From Ophiocordyceps camponoti-saundersi (nom. inval.) (lineage: Eukaryota; Ascomycota; Sordariomycetes; Hypocreales; Ophiocordycipitaceae), in contig PDHQ01000174.1 of assembly GCA_003339415.1 (NCBI GenBank), forward strand, positions 1 through 64,000: a DNA stretch of 64,000 bases. The letters run 5' to 3'. Of the stretch, positions 60,331 to 64,000 are shown in pieces. A program made the translations under genes and the position numbers. The notes under the pieces are model-generated. The model had not been told where the DNA came from and ran no database searches. It saw only the letters and a program-made list of their open reading frames with translations. Each line of letters begins with the position of its first letter. Position 1 is the first letter of the stretch.

Positions 60331-61410
60331 CTCCTATATAATAAAGACTCGTATAAAGCTTTTCCCTTTATATTCGTTACTATAAAGGAAAAAGATAACT
60401 ACGCACTTACTATACGATTATAATAATAAGGTATTATTACTACCTTAAGATAACTATTTAAGGCCTCTAACTATAAGGAAATTAATACCCTCTTTATATA
60501 AGAAGTCTTTACCTTCGTCTAATATAACCTTTTTTTAGACCTTACTAAATATATTTTTAAAATATATTTTATATAAGAGGTAAAAAATCTAAACGATAGC
60601 CTTTACGAAAAATCCTAGCTAGTTATTTAAGGCTACGGTAACGATAGCAAAGAAGAAATTCTTATATAATTACCTATAATTCTACGTATATTATAGCGCC
60701 TTTTTCTTACCCTTAAACTTACCCTTATAAAGTTATATAACTACTAAGGCGAACTGCGAGATATTACGTAAGCGTATATATAGTTTGCCGATCTTTTAAG
60801 TTATATAATATACGCGTACTTTCCTAAAAAATTATAAGATTAATATTTACCTTATACTTTTTTATATATTAAGAAGCCGCTATACGGGCTAGTAGAATTA
60901 AGATTATACTAGTTTAAGATATATTATAATTATTATAATACGAACTTTTATATAACGCCCTTATTATACGATTTATATTTTTTATTTATAATAGCTAGCC
61001 CTAACTTATTCGGAATAACGAGCTTATAAATAGACGATATATTCTCTTTTACGTCTAATACGTTCTTTAAACTTAAGGATAATAAGTTAAAATAAGCAGA
61101 GCTTTATGCGAAGCTTAAAATATTCCTTACTAATAGCTTATCTATTAACTTTAACGGTAATCGTATTACGCGCAAATCGTACGATATCGTTCTTATATAA
61201 AAAGGATAGGTAAAAGGCCTTTATATTATTAACTTAACCGCCGATACTACCTTATAAGACTTTATTAGCTAGCGAGCCTAAGGAGTATATATTACTTCTA
61301 CTTATTAACTAGAGGCGTTATATAACTTTACGGTAGTTACTTAAATAACTAATCCTTCCTCGTAAGATATTTTAGCTCTTAATAAATATATCTAATAATA
61401 GATTAATAAT
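60331..61410 (+). pseudogene. Copia reverse transcriptase
   Basis: Begins near VTIKEKDNYALTIRL (60,380-60,420). Then KRLVI-type and ITQAYT-like blocks follow, and LYGLVELRLYQFKIYYNYYNT at about 60,890-60,945. The catalytic segment TSL-stop-IDDIFSF lies at 61,018-61,042, where QTDD is usual: the two aspartates are intact and Q is a stop. Then NSLSINFNGNRIT and YDIVLIQKGQVKGLY-like sequence at about 61,130-61,220. The family is RVT_2. Stops at former Q codons inactivate it. Confidence 0.9.
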
Positions 61411-61985
61411 ACTACCCGCGGTTTATAGTTTATTCTATTTAACTTATCTTATACGAAACTATTTATTTTTATAGATAAGTTATTCGCGAATAATAGGGAC
61501 CTTACCTTATAGCTTAGCACTTTAATTATCCTTAGTAAAGAAAACCGGTCCTCTAACTTATTCGTTATATAAGGTAATATCTTTTACTAAACCTCTATAA
61601 AGTATAAAAAGGTTACCTAAAATATCTTAGTAAGCGAACTTTACGGTATAGTAAATAGCGTTAATATCGGCCTAGCTTTTTACTTAACTATTTAGGTTAT
61701 TATATAATCCCTAAGCACGCCTCCGATCCCCCTTATTTTTTATATAAATTTATATTTATTATATAACTACTTAGTAAGGCTTAGCTTAATAATAGAAAAA
61801 TAGCTAATAATCGATATTATAGCTATTTATAAATTATACGAGCGTAAGGAAATTTTAGAAATATAATAAATTAATAGTAAGAATAACTTAGCTAACGCCT
61901 ATATTAAGGATAGCCTTAACTTAGCCTTATTTACTTTTATTTTTACGAATTCCTATAAGTTATAAATTAAGGCTATTATTTAATA
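61411..61985 (+). pseudogene. Copia RNase H domain
   Basis: Reads FIFIDKLFANNRDLTL at 61,462-61,507 (VDGSFANN in the family), then KYKKVTQNILVSELYGIVN at about 61,595-61,660, PPIPLIFYINLYLLYNYLV (D to N) at about 61,715-61,770, and IQ-stop-INSKNNLANAYIKDSLN at 61,858-61,920 (the INGKDNPADA...K pattern). The reading ends near 61,985. It removes RNA from the hybrid during reverse transcription. Confidence 0.9.
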
Positions 61986-63423
61986 ACTTACTTAGGTTAT
62001 ATAAGACTTATACTCTTTTCTTTCCTATATCTTTACTTCGTCTAACCCTCTATCCTTACCTTCCTATTTCTTTTATATTTTACGTTTTTTCCTATTATTT
62101 TTATACGAAAATTACTATTAATTCTTTCTAAATATTATCCGACCCCTACGCTTAATTTTAAAATAAAGCTATAAGTCCTAAACGCCTATTTTTTTTTCTT
62201 TTTTCCCTTTTCCTCGTTATCCGACCTTACTACTATATCTTTTCTACCCCTGCCCCTACTACTCGTTATCTAAGATAGTAATATACTCCTCCGCGTTAAG
62301 AGGCGCTCCGCCTAATATTACTATTACCCGTCCCCGCCGCCGGCCGTCGGGCAACTTTATAGGAGTAGTTATTAAAGTATAAGGTACTAGCCCCGGAGTT
62401 TATAATACTTAGCCTTATTATACGAAAAAGTATCTTATTATATAAGACCGCTATATATAAGTAATATAAGCCCCGTTACTATTCGTCCGATATATATTAA
62501 ATAGGTAGGGATTTCTAGCGTAAATATAATATAGTTTTATTATTACCTTATTATAACTTATAAAAAAGACCGCTAGAAAATAACTTAAGCGTTAGATAAT
62601 AATAGCCTTAATATACTTAAGATCTTAAGTATTATTAAGGTAGATAAAGATATTAGATAACGGTATAGCTACTAGTTAAATCTTCGCTTATTACTCTCCT
62701 ATTAATATTATTATTATATAATAGCTAAACTTTTCTTTCTTATATTTAAAGATATTTACTATATAAAGCGCCGGTTATCCTCCTTATTATAAGGTATATA
62801 AACTTAGTAAAATTTAAGTTAGTAAGCGATAACGCTATTAGGATAAGGAGGTATATTATATAATTAATAACTATTAATAAAAATAACTTAAGTATATCGT
62901 ATAACTTATTAATCCTTATTAAAGATTTTTCGAGTTATTATCGTTATTTTTATTAATTAGCCTAAAAAAGAAAGAAGAAGAAAGGAAGAGAAAGAGAGAG
63001 AGAGAGAGAGGGAGCGAGGAGGGGTTTTTATACCCCTCTAAAGGCGGTAAGAGGCGGCAGAATCCGATTTTTAATTCCTATTTTTCGTGATATTTTTTAG
63101 TATTTTTAATATAAGGTTATAGAAAGTTAGTTTTCTACCTATTTTTCTTAGTATTACGATTATAAGAGACCTTTATAGTAAAAGATCGGATTATATAATA
63201 ACCTGACTTTTGTTTTTCGGCCGGCAGCTTATTTTCTTTATCTCTTTTTACCACGGCACTGCGGGCGTTATTTACCTTTATAGAATTTTTCGATCACACA
63301 CTCGTTTAACGTTATACGACTATTTTTCTCTAAAAACGTCTACCTTTTAGGAAGACGGAGTTTTTTTTTTTTATATAATGCCCTTTTATTTAGTATATCT
63401 TTTTATAAAAAGAAAAAATCGAG
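61986..63423 (+). other. Copia 3' non-coding region
   Basis: 1.4 kb without a recognised gene. It holds a short GC-rich spot at 62,330-62,355 (CCCCGCCGCCGGCCGTCGGG), a purine tract at 62,975-63,020 with a (GA)n core, and a T run at 63,361-63,372. Several CA and TG survive near 63,200-63,320. The polypurine tract for plus-strand priming is probably AAAAAGAAAAAATCGAG at 63,407-63,423, directly before the LTR. Confidence 0.55.
62966..63022 (+). repeat. Purine-rich (GA)n tract
   Basis: AAAGAAAGAAGAAGAAAGG followed by about ten GA units and GGGAGCGAGGAGGGG. It is a simple-sequence stretch in the Copia 3' region. Such tracts are immune to RIP because they lack CA. Confidence 0.85.
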
Positions 63424-63724
63424 TATTAGATATTATCTCTCTATACCCCTTTATATCTACTATACGATATATATATAGAGGATAGTACGGATATAGGGAA
63501 GCCTTTAACGAAATATATATTAATACCTAAGTCGTGCCTCGTACGATTTAGGAGGTAGGAGGTAGCTTAGATAAGAAAAAGGAGGGTATAGAAGTAGAGT
63601 ATTATCTAGCTATATAGCCGCTCTTCCTCGTACGATAAAGGAAGGGTATCTATCTCTAATTATACTTAATATAAGTTACCTTCGCTTTCTCTTACTTATA
63701 CATACGTGTAAAGACTACTTAATA
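63424..63724 (+). repeat. Copia 3' LTR
   Basis: 301 bp, matching 56,461-56,761. Differences include ATAGCATAGATA against ATAGTACGGATA, which are transitions in line with RIP. Confidence 0.93.
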
Positions 63725-63729
63725 GTTAA
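63725..63729. repeat. Target-site duplication of Copia, right
   Basis: GTTAA, identical to 56,456-56,460. Confidence 0.9.
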
Positions 63730-64000
63730 AGAATAAAACTTAATCTTTTATAATATTTATATAAGATATATTATATAAAAACGCTTACGCTAAGGATATT
63801 CTAGCTATTAGGTATAGCGAAGTAAGTATATATATATATTATATTACTCTAAGGACCTATAAGGTATCTAAGTATATAAAGGGTAGGAAGAGGGGAAAAA
63901 CTAGGCCGGGCCCGGGGGAAAACCCCTTACTAAGTAGTTAGTAGCTAGTAAGGTAAAAATAGTAAATAGGGAGAGGGTGCTATAGCGGGCCTTATGCTAG
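63730..64000. mobile_element. Unclassified repeat Z, right part
   Basis: Continues Z after Copia. At 63,893-64,000 it repeats the GGGCCCGGGGGAAAACCCCTTACT block of 56,024-56,080 in the same orientation. If these are terminal repeats, Z is a short element of which we see both ends except the last bases beyond the window. No coding sequence was seen. Confidence 0.45.

Larger units (their letters stand above)
56461..63724 (+). mobile_element. Copia LTR retrotransposon
   Basis: 7,264 bp, with 301-bp LTRs, a perfect 5-bp target duplication and plus-strand genes in Copia order: gag, protease, integrase, then reverse transcriptase and RNase H. The RT box, integrase and RNase H motifs agree with the Copia polyprotein family known from many ascomycetes. 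It inserted in repeat Z. The polyprotein is unusually readable, with long stretches free of stops, but all key residues that contain RIP-sensitive codons are changed. A 1.4-kb non-coding region separates RNase H from the 3' LTR. Confidence 0.95.

Noticed and set aside
1..64000. Intact cellular genes, tRNA or rRNA genes, CRISPR arrays
   Set aside because: No long stop-free frame with ordinary composition was seen, no cloverleaf or rRNA core was recognised, and the repeats present are transposon ends.

Overview
This window looks like one AT-rich, heterochromatic block from the genome of a filamentous ascomycete-type fungus. CpA and TpG dinucleotides are almost absent (positions 6,001-6,600 hold two TpG and no CpA), TpA is abundant, and CpG survives. 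That is the footprint of repeat-induced point mutation (RIP), the fungal process that turns CpA into TpA in duplicated DNA. I find no intact cellular gene, tRNA or rRNA. Nearly every interval I can classify is a RIP-mutated retrotransposon, and the protein relics carry the expected changes (C and H to Y, D to N, W and Q to stop).

Layout. 1-128 is an 8-bp satellite. 129-2,552 is a badly decayed Gypsy-like remnant. 2,553-about 4,080 is the first copy of a compact element called X here. 4,255-20,893 is Gypsy-1, a minus-strand chromodomain Gypsy with 851-bp LTRs and a 5-bp target duplication. It was later hit by LINE-1 copy A (5,579-12,294, minus strand) and by a small TRIM-like LTR element (12,599-14,374). 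From about 20,899 to 55,632 a second LINE family (LINE-2, plus strand) forms a host that was broken four times: by X copy 2 (21,139-22,999), LINE-1 copy B (24,245-30,974), X copy 3 (32,509-44,579, itself carrying Gypsy-2 at 33,869-44,051) and an unclassified element with 238-bp terminal direct repeats (45,825-52,723). Joining the remaining LINE-2 pieces gives ORF1 with a zinc knuckle, then endonuclease, reverse transcriptase and a (TAA)n-type tail. After LINE-2 come a 5'-truncated X fragment (to 55,980) and an unclassified repeat Z. Z is interrupted by a plus-strand Copia element with 301-bp LTRs (56,461-63,724).

Working together. These are parasites nested in parasites. Matching target-site duplications at most joints allow the order of insertion to be read: the hosts (W, LINE-2, Z) are oldest, then X, Gypsy-1 and Copia, then LINE-1 A/B, Gypsy-2 and the TRIM. 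The points most worth a second look are the compact X family moved by target-primed insertion, possible antisense reading frames in the 3' part of the LINEs with a cluster of GTACGTAC palindromes upstream of one of them, an extra open frame downstream of pol in Gypsy-2, and the unclassified 6.9-kb element. All readings are by eye from one strand of sequence; domain edges are good to some tens of bases, LTR and target-duplication edges to the base unless stated.
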